Below, in pieces: positions 44,064-54,640 of a stretch of DNA of 64,000 nucleotides (position 1 is its first letter; the number at the start of each line of letters is the position of its first letter). Source of the DNA: Agrobacterium vitis (GTDB lineage Bacteria; Pseudomonadota; Alphaproteobacteria; Rhizobiales; Rhizobiaceae); the NCBI RefSeq assembly GCF_013426735.1, contig NZ_AP023272.1:2214501-2278500 (forward strand), written 5' to 3'. Below the pieces are notes generated by a model that saw only the letters and a program-made list of their open reading frames with translations, was not told the DNA's origin and made no database searches. The translations under genes were made by a program, and so were the position numbers.

Positions 44064-45533
44064 TCACCCTACGCTGCCTTCCAGCGAAATCCCGATCAGC
44101 TTCTGCGCTTCAACCGCAAATTCCATCGGCAATTCCTGGATGACTTCGCGCACGAAACCATTGACGATCAGGGCGATTGCGGCTTCCTGGGGAATGCCGC
44201 GTTGCAGGCAATAGAACAGCTGGTCTTCCGAGATTTTCGAAGTTGTCGCCTCATGCTCGAACTGAGCAGACGAGTTCTTCGCCTCGATATAGGGCACAGT
44301 ATGCGCCCCGCATTTGTCGCCGATCAGCAGGCTGTCGCACTGGGTGAAGTTACGAGCATTTTCAGCCTTGCGATGCGCAGAAACCTGGCCGCGATAGGTA
44401 TTGCTGGAGAAGCCCGCCGAAATGCCCTTGGAGATGATGCGGCTCGACGTATTCTTGCCGAGATGGATCATCTTGGTGCCGCTATCGACCTGCTGATAAC
44501 CGTTGGAAACGGCAATCGAGTAGAACTCACCGCGGCTGTCATCGCCGCGCAGAATGCAGGATGGATATTTCCAGGTGATTGCCGATCCGGTTTCGACCTG
44601 CGTCCACGAGATTTTCGAGCGCGCGCCACGGCAATCGCCACGCTTGGTGACGAAATTATAGATGCCGCCCTTGCCGTCCTTGTCGCCCGGATACCAGTTC
44701 TGTACGGTGGAATATTTAATCTCGGCATCGTCAAGCGCCACCAGCTCGACCACGGCGGCATGCAGCTGGTTTTCATCACGCTGCGGGGCTGTGCAGCCTT
44801 CCAGATAAGAGACGTAAGCCCCCTCTTCGGCAATGATCAGCGTACGTTCGAACTGGCCGGTGTTTTTCTCGTTGATGCGGAAATAGGTGGACAATTCCAT
44901 CGGGCAGCGAACGCCCTTGGGAATGAACACAAACGAGCCATCGGTAAACACAGCCGAATTCAGCGTTGCATAATAATTGTCGGTGACTGGCACGACCGTG
45001 CCGAGATATTTCTTCACCAGATCAGGATATTCGCGCACGGCTTCCGAAATCGACATGAAGATCACGCCTGCCTTCATCAGCTCGGCCTTGAAGGTGGTGA
45101 CAACGGAAACCGAGTCAAACACCGCATCGACGGCGATTTTCGAGGTCTGGACGCCTGCCAGGATTTCCTGCTCACGCAGCGGAATGCCCAGCTTTTCGTA
45201 GACCTTCAAAAGCTCAGGATCGACATCGTCGATCGAAGTCGGGCCAGCCGTGCTTTTCGGCGCGGCATAGTAATAGATATCGTTGAAGTCGATCTTCGGA
45301 TAGTGGACGCGCGCCCACTCTGGCTCTTCCATCGTCAGCCAGCGCTGATAAGCATCCAGACGCCATTGCAGCATCCAGTCCGGCTCGTTCTTCTTTGCGG
45401 AAATGAAACGGACGATGTCTTCCGACAGGCCCTTCGGGGCCTTATCGACTTCGATCATGGTTTCAAAACCATACTTGTACTGATCGACGTCGATCTGGCG
45501 GACCTGATCGATCGTTTCTTGTACGGCAGCCAT
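44064..45533 (-). CDS. sufB: SufB, Fe-S scaffold subunit
   Basis: The 489-residue SufBD family member has [14 protein letters not shown] coding frame, and the C-terminal [33 protein letters not shown] region characteristic of SufB (short parts quoted), containing the Cys near residue 400 and the HE pair. The complex builds 4Fe-4S clusters. ATG at 45533 follows GGAGAACGCTA. It is the second gene of the operon, after a cysteine desulfurase. Confidence 0.94.
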   Translation of the reverse strand: MAAVQETIDQVRQIDVDQYKYGFETMIEVDKAPKGLSEDIVRFISAKKNEPDWMLQWRLDAYQRWLTMEEPEWARVHYPKIDFNDIYYYAAPKSTAGPTSIDDVDPELLKVYEKLGIPLREQEILAGVQTSKIAVDAVFDSVSVVTTFKAELMKAGVIFMSISEAVREYPDLVKKYLGTVVPVTDNYYATLNSAVFTDGSFVFIPKGVRCPMELSTYFRINEKNTGQFERTLIIAEEGAYVSYLEGCTAPQRDENQLHAAVVELVALDDAEIKYSTVQNWYPGDKDGKGGIYNFVTKRGDCRGARSKISWTQVETGSAITWKYPSCILRGDDSRGEFYSIAVSNGYQQVDSGTKMIHLGKNTSSRIISKGISAGFSSNTYRGQVSAHRKAENARNFTQCDSLLIGDKCGAHTVPYIEAKNSSAQFEHEATTSKISEDQLFYCLQRGIPQEAAIALIVNGFVREVIQELPMEFAVEAQKLIGISLEGSVG

Positions 45534-45677
45534 TAGCGTTCTCCAATCTCGCCGGGTCCAAGGTCCGGCAGCTTGTCAACGTTTCAGCGGGGGATCCGCT
45601 CTCATATAGGGAATGGAGATGAGTTTTCACCCCCAAACCTGTGTTTATTCCGCCTCTTCAGGCACTCTTTTCGCGTC

Positions 45678-46841
45678 TCACGCCGCATGACCGGCAAGCT
45701 GGCGCCGCCCCGCAATCCTGGCGAAAACCGAGACGACCCTCTCGATATCCTCCGCCGTGGTGGCGGGACCGATCGACAGCCGCAAGCCGCCAATGCCAGC
45801 ATCCAATCCCATCGCCGTCAAAACATGGCTCTGTCCAACCTTGCCGGACGAACAGGCCGCTCCCGCCGACAGCGCCACGCCTTCCAGATCAAAGGCGATC
45901 TGCCCAGTTTCCGCCTTAAGTCCTGGCAGCGTGAAAAAACTCGTATTGCCGATACGTGTCTGACCTGCGCCGTGGATCACCAGATCGGGCGCGATGCTGC
46001 GCATGCCTGTTTCCAAAGCATCTCGCAAGGCCGCAATCTGCAAATTGCGATTTATCAAGTCTTTTGTAGCATGGTCCGCAGCAGCGCCGAAGCCCGCAAT
46101 TGCGCCAAGGTTCTCCGTGCCGCCGCGATGGCCCTTTTCCTGGCCGCCGCCGCGCACCAGCGGCTCCGGCATCAGCGCCTCGCCGCGAGCAACCACGGCG
46201 CCAGCCCCTTTGGGGCCGCCAAGTTTGTGAGCCGATAGAATCAGGAAATCCGCATCCAGGGCCGCAATATCCACCGGGATACGCCCAACCGCCTGAACCG
46301 CATCCACCAGCAGCAATCCGCCCTTGGCGTGAACCAGTTTCCCCACCGCTTCGACCGGCTGGATAACGCCGGTTTCATTGTTAGCCAGCATGACAGCCAC
46401 CAGCGGCATGCCCTGATCGGCAGGGTGGTCGGCCAGCGCCCGTTCCAGGGCATCGAGATCGATCACGCCCTGCCGGGTCACCGGGATTTCTGTCACACAG
46501 TCAGGAGAAAACCGTCCGCCTTGCCGCACGGCAGGATGTTCGATGGCCGAGACATAGGCTCGTCCGACAGCCAGCGGTGAACGGCCCATTCTATAGCGTG
46601 GCGACAGAACAAAATTTGCCGCTTCCGTTGCGGTCGAGGTGAAGATGACATTGGCAGGCGCGGCAGCGACGAGATCCGCCACCTGGCGGCGCGCCTTTTC
46701 AACCAGAGCGCGGGCAGTCCGGCCTTCAGCATGAACAGAGGATGGATTGCCTGGCATGGCCAAAGCAGCCAGCATGGCATCACGCGCTTCATTCAGAAGC
46801 GGCGCGGTGGCATTCCAGTCCATGTAAATGCGTTCGGCCAT
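45678..46841 (-). CDS. IscS/NifS-type cysteine desulfurase
   Basis: About 387 residues of the group I type: YMDWNATAPLLNEA at the start, LANNETGVIQP, DAVQAVGRIPVD, SAHKLGGPKGAG with the PLP Lys, and a C-terminal LSAGAACSSGKVG with the active-site Cys. It is the first gene of the suf operon and distinct from SufS further on, so the operon carries two desulfurases. ATG at 46841 is preferred (MAERIYMDWNA); seven more residues upstream are possible. Confidence 0.9.
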   Translation of the reverse strand: MAERIYMDWNATAPLLNEARDAMLAALAMPGNPSSVHAEGRTARALVEKARRQVADLVAAAPANVIFTSTATEAANFVLSPRYRMGRSPLAVGRAYVSAIEHPAVRQGGRFSPDCVTEIPVTRQGVIDLDALERALADHPADQGMPLVAVMLANNETGVIQPVEAVGKLVHAKGGLLLVDAVQAVGRIPVDIAALDADFLILSAHKLGGPKGAGAVVARGEALMPEPLVRGGGQEKGHRGGTENLGAIAGFGAAADHATKDLINRNLQIAALRDALETGMRSIAPDLVIHGAGQTRIGNTSFFTLPGLKAETGQIAFDLEGVALSAGAACSSGKVGQSHVLTAMGLDAGIGGLRLSIGPATTAEDIERVVSVFARIAGRRQLAGHAA

Positions 46842-46971
46842 GTTTTCTCTGATATGGTCCACTTTGTTGTGCCGCGATCTTGACCCGAAGGGCGCAAAAC
46901 CTGTGTATTGTCTTAAATCATGCCCTGTTTTCGGAGAAAATCATGCATCAGCCTTAGAAGATGCATTTTTC

Positions 46972-47000
46972 TTGAAATTTTCACCCCGACTGTCCTATGA
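46972..47000 (+). promoter_or_regulatory. candidate promoter of the alpha/beta hydrolase gene
   Basis: TTGAAA (46972-46977), 17 bases, then CTATGA (46995-47000), in the divergent region between the suf operon and the hydrolase. Both hexamers are close to the rhizobial consensus CTTGAC-N17-CTATAT. Confidence 0.45.
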
Positions 47001-47137
47001 CACATTCAATAACACAGCGACCCATAATTTCGAATGGTTCTAAACTGGGTTTTAGAAAAGCTGAGTGCCCCCGTCAAGTCATCTTCCGACCTGCCAAGGG
47101 TGCGAAGGCAAAAAAACACGCCAAGACCGGAGTATCC

Positions 47138-47815
47138 ATGCCCGAAGTCATTTTCAACGGACCCGCAGGACGTCTAGAGGGCCGCTACCAGCCTTCTAAG
47201 GAAAAGAGCGCCCCGATTGCGATCATCCTGCATCCGCATCCGCAATTTGGCGGCACGATGAACAACCAGATCGTTTATCAGTTGTTCTACATGTTCCAGA
47301 AGCGTGGTTTTACCACCCTGCGCTTCAACTTCCGCAGCATTGGCCGCAGCCAGGGTGAATTCGACCACGGCGCCGGCGAGTTGTCCGACGCGGCCTCGGC
47401 GCTGGATTGGGTGCAGAGCCTGCATCCCGATTCGAAAAGCTGTTGGGTTGCCGGCTATTCCTTCGGCTCGTGGATCGGCATGCAGCTGTTGATGCGCCGC
47501 CCGGAAATTGAAGGGTTTATATCGGTTGCGCCGCAGCCGAATACCTATGATTTCTCCTTCCTCGCCCCCTGCCCTTCATCGGGTCTGATCATCCATGGCG
47601 ACGCCGACAAGGTTGCACCGGAAAAGGACGTTCAAGGACTGGTAGACAAGCTGAAGACCCAGAAGGGTATTCTGATCACCCAGAAGACCTTGCCCGGCGC
47701 CAACCATTTCTTCAATGGCCAGGTCGAAACGCTGATGGGCGAATGCGAGGATTATCTCGACCGCCGCCTTGAAGGCGAATTGGTGCCGGAACCGGCTGCC
47801 AAGCGGCTGCGCTAA
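47138..47815 (+). CDS. alpha/beta hydrolase family protein
   Basis: The 225-residue alpha/beta fold has ILHPHPQFGGTMNNQIV near residues 29-45, nucleophile elbow GYSFGS near 106, and the His in GANHFFNGQ near 188; the acid is in HGDADKV. It is close to the YcjY/CocE-like small hydrolases often annotated as OsmC/Ohr-linked. The substrate is not predicted. ATG at 47138 has CGGAG upstream. Confidence 0.85.
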   Translation: MPEVIFNGPAGRLEGRYQPSKEKSAPIAIILHPHPQFGGTMNNQIVYQLFYMFQKRGFTTLRFNFRSIGRSQGEFDHGAGELSDAASALDWVQSLHPDSKSCWVAGYSFGSWIGMQLLMRRPEIEGFISVAPQPNTYDFSFLAPCPSSGLIIHGDADKVAPEKDVQGLVDKLKTQKGILITQKTLPGANHFFNGQVETLMGECEDYLDRRLEGELVPEPAAKRLR

Positions 47816-47840
47816 TCAGCACATCTTTCCTTTCCAAATA

Positions 47841-47871
47841 AAAACGCCGGTTGTTTCAACCGGCGTTTTTT
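47841..47871 (+). terminator. terminator of the hydrolase gene
   Basis: AAAACGCCGGTTG and CAACCGGCGTTTT pair over 13 bp around TTT, followed by T at the end. It starts 26 bases after the stop. Confidence 0.93.
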
Positions 47872-47947
47872 GTGGCATAGTCTATGCGTCAACATTTGCT
47901 TCCAGAAGCTCTGGGCCAGAAGCTCAGGGAAGGAAAAGGGGATTGTC

Positions 47948-48571
47948 ATGGACCTGCATTCAATGATCACCTTTGCGCTGGCCTTTCTGGTGTTTGCCGC
48001 CAGTCCCGGTCCTGATAATGTGACGATCATGGCCCGCACCCTTTCCCATGGGCCAGCGTCGGGTCTTGCCTATGGCCTGGGTACGGTAACCGGCATCCTG
48101 ATTTATTTGACGCTTGCGTTTTTCGGCCTGTCCGTGCTGGCGCAGGATATGGGCTGGTTGATGGAGCTTTTGCGCTATGGCGGTGCGGTTTATCTCATCT
48201 GGATGGGTGTCCGCCTCTGGATGGCAAAGCCGGTCCTGCCGCAGATGGTGCCTATGGAGCGCCGTGGATCACTGTTTCCCGTGTACCTGACAGGTTTTGC
48301 GCTCAATCTCGGCAATCCGAAAATGCCGCTTTTCTATCTGGCGCTGCTGCCGAATTTCGTACCCGCATCCTTCAATGCGTCGGCGTTGATCGACATTATC
48401 GGGATCATTCTTGCGGTCGAGACCGTGGTGATCGGTGGCCATATCTTTCTGGCGGAACGGGCCAGACGCCTCCTGAAAACACCCCGTAGCGTGGCGCTGA
48501 TCAACCGCACGACCGGAGGTTTTTTGGGTGCTGCCGGGCTGGCTATTCTCGCATCGGGCCGCGGAAATTGA
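47948..48571 (+). CDS. LysE/RhtB family amino-acid exporter
   Basis: The 207-residue inner-membrane protein has about six hydrophobic segments and the family N-terminal motif FAASPGPDNVTIMARTLSHG (residues about 16-35). LysE/RhtB proteins export amino acids or homoserine lactones. ATG at 47948 follows AAGGGG. The preceding terminator makes it an independent unit. Confidence 0.87.
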   Translation: MDLHSMITFALAFLVFAASPGPDNVTIMARTLSHGPASGLAYGLGTVTGILIYLTLAFFGLSVLAQDMGWLMELLRYGGAVYLIWMGVRLWMAKPVLPQMVPMERRGSLFPVYLTGFALNLGNPKMPLFYLALLPNFVPASFNASALIDIIGIILAVETVVIGGHIFLAERARRLLKTPRSVALINRTTGGFLGAAGLAILASGRGN

Positions 48572-48676
48572 AGTTTCGTTAAGCTTTATGGCGCAGCGAA
48601 GGGCGTATTCCTTGACTTTGAGGCGTTTTCGGCCTATCCCGCGCTGGCGTTAACGCCTGTTCGCGGGCGATTCATC

Positions 48677-50287
<1,611 letters not shown>

Positions 50288-50288
50288 T

Positions 50289-50693
50289 ATGGTTCCCGGA
50301 TTAGATTTTCCGGGCGTCGGCGTTGGCCTTGCCATTGTCAGGGATGGCAAGCTTTTGCTGTATAAGCGAATGCGCCCACCCGAATCCGGTTTTTGGAGTA
50401 TTGTCGGCGGCAAGGTCGATCTGCTTGAACCTGCGGAACAAGCAGCCCGGCGTGAGGCCGAAGAAGAAACCGGCCTGAACATCGGCTCCGTGGAATTTGT
50501 CAGCGTCAGCGAACAGATCATCGCAGCCGACCGCCAGCATTGGGTCTCTCTTCTCTATAAGACCAGCGACATCTCCGGCGAAGCGACGCTGACAGAGCCT
50601 GATAAGCTTTCAGACTTCGGCTGGTTTGCGTTAGATGATCTGCCGCAGCCTTTATCGGCTTTTACAAAGGCTATACTGCCGTTTTTACGCTGA
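50289..50693 (+). CDS. NUDIX hydrolase
   Basis: The 134-residue protein has a complete Nudix box, GGKVDLLEPAEQAARREAEEETGL (quoted in part: REAEEETGL), near residues 41-64. It hydrolyses nucleoside diphosphates linked to other groups. ATG at 50289 lies one base beyond the helicase stop; an earlier TTG at 50268 would overlap it. The stop overlaps the convergent DUF2182 gene by nine bases. Confidence 0.87.
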   Translation: MVPGLDFPGVGVGLAIVRDGKLLLYKRMRPPESGFWSIVGGKVDLLEPAEQAARREAEEETGLNIGSVEFVSVSEQIIAADRQHWVSLLYKTSDISGEATLTEPDKLSDFGWFALDDLPQPLSAFTKAILPFLR

Positions 50694-51530
50694 TTTTTCC
50701 GCGGTCCGTGATGGATCGCCACCATCAAAGCATCCTGGAACAGTGTTGGTTGTGCGGCGTAACCGATTAAGCGCTCCTTGATACACAAGGTCTGCTGGTC
50801 CTGCTATAGTCCAGCGAGCCGGACGTCCGGGACGCAGCCTCTCCGAGACCATGATTGCCGATGTGGCAGCCATAAACAGAAGATGGTAGTCATGCACGGC
50901 GAATGGTAACACCATCAGCGCCCAGCAGGTACCAACACAAAGTCCGCCCTCGCGCAGGCCGTAGCGCAGGCAATCGCGATCTGCGGACCAGCCAAAAGCG
51001 TTCAATCGCGGCGTCCAGTGACACTGGTTCAAGATACGTTGTTTCCAGGGTGTGATTTGCCAGAAGCCGACGAGGCCCAATGCCAGCATCAGGACAGGCA
51101 GATCGACAAGGCTGGCAGCCACCCGCAGCAGCATGCCGATCACCACAAGCAGTGGTGCGCAAACAGCCCAGAGACCGCAATAACTGACGAAGAACATGCC
51201 CAGCGAGCGTATTCGCCGCCTCTTGAGGCTACGGTTCCAGATATGTTTGATCGGGTCGCGCAAAATCAATGACATCATTGCGATCAGCATGATCATCAGA
51301 GACAAGGCAACGCCGGTCACGGACATCATCCATATTTGCACCTGGAAGGCACGCCAGCCCCGGTCCAGAAGAGCGCCAGAGACCGAAATGCAAAGATCCA
51401 GAGCATCATTGCCATGGCTTGTGAAAGCCATGGCGAGCCAGCCGAGGAGGCTGAAGGTAAGCAAGGTGGGCCATGGCGGCTCCTTGAGCAAGGAGACCAC
51501 GGCCCTGAGCCGAGACAGAGTGGGAGCCAT
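50685..51530 (-). CDS. DUF2182 predicted metal-binding membrane protein
   Basis: The 281-residue protein has about six transmembrane segments, with the DUF2182 signature DCLRYGLREGGLCVGTCWALM near residues 186-206 (quoted in part: GLCVGTCWAL), whose Cys and aromatic residues are proposed metal ligands. It starts five bases after the tyrosinase stop, so the two form an operon. A role in copper handling for the tyrosinase is a reasonable inference and has not been shown here. Confidence 0.8.
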   Translation of the reverse strand: MAPTLSRLRAVVSLLKEPPWPTLLTFSLLGWLAMAFTSHGNDALDLCISVSGALLDRGWRAFQVQIWMMSVTGVALSLMIMLIAMMSLILRDPIKHIWNRSLKRRRIRSLGMFFVSYCGLWAVCAPLLVVIGMLLRVAASLVDLPVLMLALGLVGFWQITPWKQRILNQCHWTPRLNAFGWSADRDCLRYGLREGGLCVGTCWALMVLPFAVHDYHLLFMAATSAIMVSERLRPGRPARWTIAGPADLVYQGALNRLRRTTNTVPGCFDGGDPSRTAEKSA

Positions 51531-51535
51531 GCTGC

Positions 51536-53056
51536 TTAGCCCGGCTGACGGTAAAGGCTGATGCGTTCAACAGTCACCTTCGCGCCCTCTCCCAGAGCCT
51601 TACGGGGAACGAGATGGACGATCAAGCCGCTCTTGGCGATATTGCCGCTATGGATCAAGCCGGACAGGAGTCTTGTGATGTCAAGAACCTGCGTCACACC
51701 CCGTCCGCCATGGGAGCTGTCGGTTTTCGACGCATTGCGAACACCGAATAGGCCGACAGAGCCAGCACGAAGGTCCAGACGATGCGCATGATCGGCATCA
51801 TCGGGCAGATTGAGATAGACATCGATCACGAAGCCATCCTGTTGTGCACGAATGTTTTCCAGATTGAGGAAATACCTGTCACGCGGGGCATCGCCACTGC
51901 GCAACCCCAAAGCCAACGTCTTCGGTGCAGCGAAAAGCGCCGACGAGGCATCGTCCAGACGAACCGCTGATGCCGTTTTTTCACCGGCTAGAGCAAGAAC
52001 ATCCGCATTCGCCCCGACCAGTTGGGCAGCTTTGGGTTCCGTCACTGCTTTTCCTCCGGTTGCGACAGCCGCTGCCAGAACAGGGGCTTGAGCGACAACG
52101 AACTGGTCATAGGTATAATCCAGTTTCGAGCTTGTGGTTTCCAGCATATCAGAGGGCTTGTAATAATATGGCGTTCCATCCGGGTTCGGCACGGCGAATT
52201 TACGGTCCTGAGGGCCGTCCAACCAGGCCGGATCGACAGGATTCTTATGCTGTGGGGACGCGGCATTCCATTGCGCCCAAAGCCGGTCGATATTGGCATG
52301 ATGCAGCCAGAAGATCGGATCTAGTCCCGCCGTGTCCGGTATGGCCATTAGGCCTGGCAGGGCTTCATCGCCATTATATTCGCCGCCGATAGCAATATGG
52401 ACCACATTGTGTGGCATGTGTTCCAACAGGCCGAATGTGTCGCTATCGTGGGAAAATCCCGTCTTGACGCCACCAAATCCGGGGCTACCGCCTGAGGACA
52501 CACCTGTGAAAATAGGCCACTCCAGTGCCTCCAAGCTCACATCCTCGACAGGCACGATGATCGGTGGCGTTCCAGATCCGTAGCGCTGCTTGATGTAGAG
52601 CGGATTAGGACCACCTTCAAACTCTTCCTGCGCGAAGGCAGGTGGCATCATCCGTGCTTTGGGATTGGTCGTATCGCTATAGTTCCAATAGGGCATGGCC
52701 CAGTCCGCCGGACCTCCCAGCGCGACAATCTGCGCCCGCACAAGCGCTTCAATCGACCAGATATAGCCGCGATGCCAGGGCAGAAAATACCAGCTGCCGT
52801 GCTGGCATTGGTTCCAATAGAGATCCTGATCTGCTTGGGACGGCAGGGTCTCACCAGCCGTGTAATATCCATATTTCGTCCAGAGACTATCGGAATCATC
52901 GATATCAATCCCGTGGATCGCAGCCATAAAATTCCAGCTGGTGTTATCGGCCAATGCCTTTTGGCGCAGCTTGCCGACACCCTTGGCATACCAATAGAGA
53001 ATTGGATCGCTGAAATCGCCGCCATTTGCCCATACACTTTTACGAACGTAAACCAT
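51536..53056 (-). CDS. tyrosinase (copper monooxygenase)
   Basis: The 506-residue tyrosinase shows the CuA ligands His48 (AAIHGID), His86 and His95 (HGSWYFLPWHRGY). The CuB ligands are His216 and His220 (MPHNVVH), and His252 or 253 in FWLHHANIDRLWAQW. It oxidises monophenols and diphenols and can lead to melanin. The C-terminal 200 residues form a polyphenol-oxidase-like beta domain (YFLNLENIRAQQDGF). No signal peptide is seen. ATG at 53056 has GGGGG 5 bases upstream. Confidence 0.9.
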   Translation of the reverse strand: MVYVRKSVWANGGDFSDPILYWYAKGVGKLRQKALADNTSWNFMAAIHGIDIDDSDSLWTKYGYYTAGETLPSQADQDLYWNQCQHGSWYFLPWHRGYIWSIEALVRAQIVALGGPADWAMPYWNYSDTTNPKARMMPPAFAQEEFEGGPNPLYIKQRYGSGTPPIIVPVEDVSLEALEWPIFTGVSSGGSPGFGGVKTGFSHDSDTFGLLEHMPHNVVHIAIGGEYNGDEALPGLMAIPDTAGLDPIFWLHHANIDRLWAQWNAASPQHKNPVDPAWLDGPQDRKFAVPNPDGTPYYYKPSDMLETTSSKLDYTYDQFVVAQAPVLAAAVATGGKAVTEPKAAQLVGANADVLALAGEKTASAVRLDDASSALFAAPKTLALGLRSGDAPRDRYFLNLENIRAQQDGFVIDVYLNLPDDADHAHRLDLRAGSVGLFGVRNASKTDSSHGGRGVTQVLDITRLLSGLIHSGNIAKSGLIVHLVPRKALGEGAKVTVERISLYRQPG

Positions 53057-53620
53057 GTTATCCCCCGGATATTTAAAGAAAAAACGATCAGAAATTATGG
53101 ATTTTCCTCCCATAGGCCACAGCTTCGCCCCTCCCGATATCTCTCCATTGGAGAGGGAAGTGACGTCTTACGGTTGGTGAGGAAAAGGGCTTCAGCCGAA
53201 TGGCTTGCCCTTATGAATTCGCAGAGAATGGCCTGGCCATTGAATGCGGACCCTTTGGCACATCGTCGGAAATCAGCATCATCATGATGCTTTGGTCTTC
53301 AGGTTGTCTGTTGAATTTGGGGAAATTCGAGCTCGATTTTCCCTCACAAAAACAGTGGTGAGTGAAATTATATGAATGATTCTTGCCTTCAAAACTCCCT
53401 GGATTTCGAAGAGCGATCGCGTAAATCCTCACGCAGTTAAATGCTTCTTTTGGTTGAATATAATAAAATTGCTACTATTGATTTAGATATCCGTCAAGTC
53501 GCCTAGCCTTCGCGAAGAGCCCTTTTTTGGGTGCTTTTTTGTGGCAACGCGATGGCGCGAGCGCCAATCTCCTGGCTGCGGCGTCCAGGCCGTCTTAAGC
53601 GACTGTTGCCGCGCCGAAGC
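53057..53620. other. intergenic region upstream of the tyrosinase gene
   Basis: About 560 bases. It has a CTCTCCA/TGGAGAG palindrome near 53142-53156, AT-rich runs near 53370-53500 that could be the tyrosinase promoter, and a GCCC/GGGT hairpin followed by TTTTTT near 53518-53540. No credible gene; a 24-codon minus-strand frame at 53211-53285 is too short to judge. Confidence 0.45.
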
Positions 53621-53965
53621 TCAACTGCGGCGCCTTGAGGTTGAAGGCTTTTGTGTCCGGATACCTGCCTCATAGGCAAGCCGCGCCCAGCGCGCCATTT
53701 CGTCGGGATCATCAAACGCGTCTTCCGGCACAGACCAATAGGGCATGGCGACAGGATTCTTGCCGGGCCGCTGATAGACCCATTGCCGGGCGCCGGCGGC
53801 GGCAAACTCTGGTGCCGTCTGTGCGTCGGCTTTCAGCATGATCTCGTCGAAGAGATAAAGCGCGAAGATTATGCCGTGGTGATAGATACCCTTGCCACCG
53901 AACATGCGCCGGATACTGACGGGACCCAGCGATTGAAACATCTCTTCAATGTCGGCATTGTCCAT
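53621..53965 (-). CDS. TfoX N-terminal domain protein
   Basis: The 114-residue TfoX-N domain is seen as IEEMFQSLGPVSIRRMFGGKGIYHHGIIFALYL (quoted in part: RRMFGGKGIY), with QWVYQRPGKNPVAMPYW further on. Related to the Sxy/TfoX regulator of competence but without its second domain; its role in rhizobia is unknown. ATG at 53965 gives the family start. It is 22 bases after the flavin reductase stop. Confidence 0.8.
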   Translation of the reverse strand: MDNADIEEMFQSLGPVSIRRMFGGKGIYHHGIIFALYLFDEIMLKADAQTAPEFAAAGARQWVYQRPGKNPVAMPYWSVPEDAFDDPDEMARWARLAYEAGIRTQKPSTSRRRS

Positions 53966-53987
53966 GATTTGGATCCATGATCTGGCC

Positions 53988-54473
53988 TTATTCGACGGCA
54001 TGGAAAGCTCTTTGCAGGTAAAGAAGTGTTGCAGCCTTTTCACCAAGCTTCAGCCCCACCACTTCGCCGAACAGGACAGTGTGTGTGGCGGTGATTTTCC
54101 GGTCTACGACCCGGCAATCATAGGCGGCGATGGCGCCGGTCAGCAGTGGCGCGCCGGTAATCATCCGCTCCCAGGTGCCAAGCGCGAAGCGCTCTTCGCT
54201 CGACAGCTTGCCGAAGCCAGCGAAAGCTCCAGCCAGGTCCTGATGATGAGCGGCAAGTGTGTTGAGGGCAAAGCAGTCGCTTTCAAAAAAAGGCTGGTTG
54301 CTTTCGTTCTGATTGTTGATGCAGGCCAGCACCATCGGCGGCTGATCGGAAACCGAGCAGGCGGCGGTGATGGTCGTGCCCCTGGCGACACCTTGAAATT
54401 CCGTGGTGACGATCTGCACATGGCCTGCGTAGCGGCTCATCGCTTCGCGATAGTCCAAAGGATCGATTGCCAC
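53988..54473 (-). CDS. flavin reductase (RutF/HpaC-like)
   Basis: The 161-residue flavin reductase domain has YREAMSRYAGHVQIVTTE near residue 8, TITAACSVSDQPPMVLACIN near 33 and a C-terminal HTVLFGEVVGL. The family reduces FMN or FAD with NAD(P)H for partner monooxygenases. No monooxygenase gene is adjacent, so its partner lies elsewhere. GTG at 54473 is chosen because AAGGAG lies 7 bases upstream; the TTG at 54503 lacks a site. Confidence 0.85.
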   Translation of the reverse strand: MAIDPLDYREAMSRYAGHVQIVTTEFQGVARGTTITAACSVSDQPPMVLACINNQNESNQPFFESDCFALNTLAAHHQDLAGAFAGFGKLSSEERFALGTWERMITGAPLLTGAIAAYDCRVVDRKITATHTVLFGEVVGLKLGEKAATLLYLQRAFHAVE

Positions 54474-54518
54474 GCCTGCACTCCTTGCCAATTTGCCTGT
54501 CAAGAATGGCTATAGAGC

Positions 54519-54556
54519 ATGATGCGTAAAAGTGTGAAGCGGTTTTACGAAATCAT
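54519..54556. repeat. rhizobial palindrome with AAAAGTnnnnAGCGGTTT core
   Basis: CGTAAAA and TTTTACG pair around GTGTGAAGCGG, and outer ATGAT/ATCAT arms extend it. It shares its core with 10978-11000. Confidence 0.6.
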
Positions 54557-54640
54557 TCTGTGCCTGCGCCTTCATGCGGTCGTGACAGAGACATTTTCAT
54601 TTCCTTGCCGTGGCGAGGCCGCTAAGGTAACTGAAAATTC

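Noticed and set aside
53211..53285. 24-codon minus-strand ORF starting with three ATG codons
   Set aside because: No ribosome-binding site, no hydrophobic or conserved pattern; likely chance.
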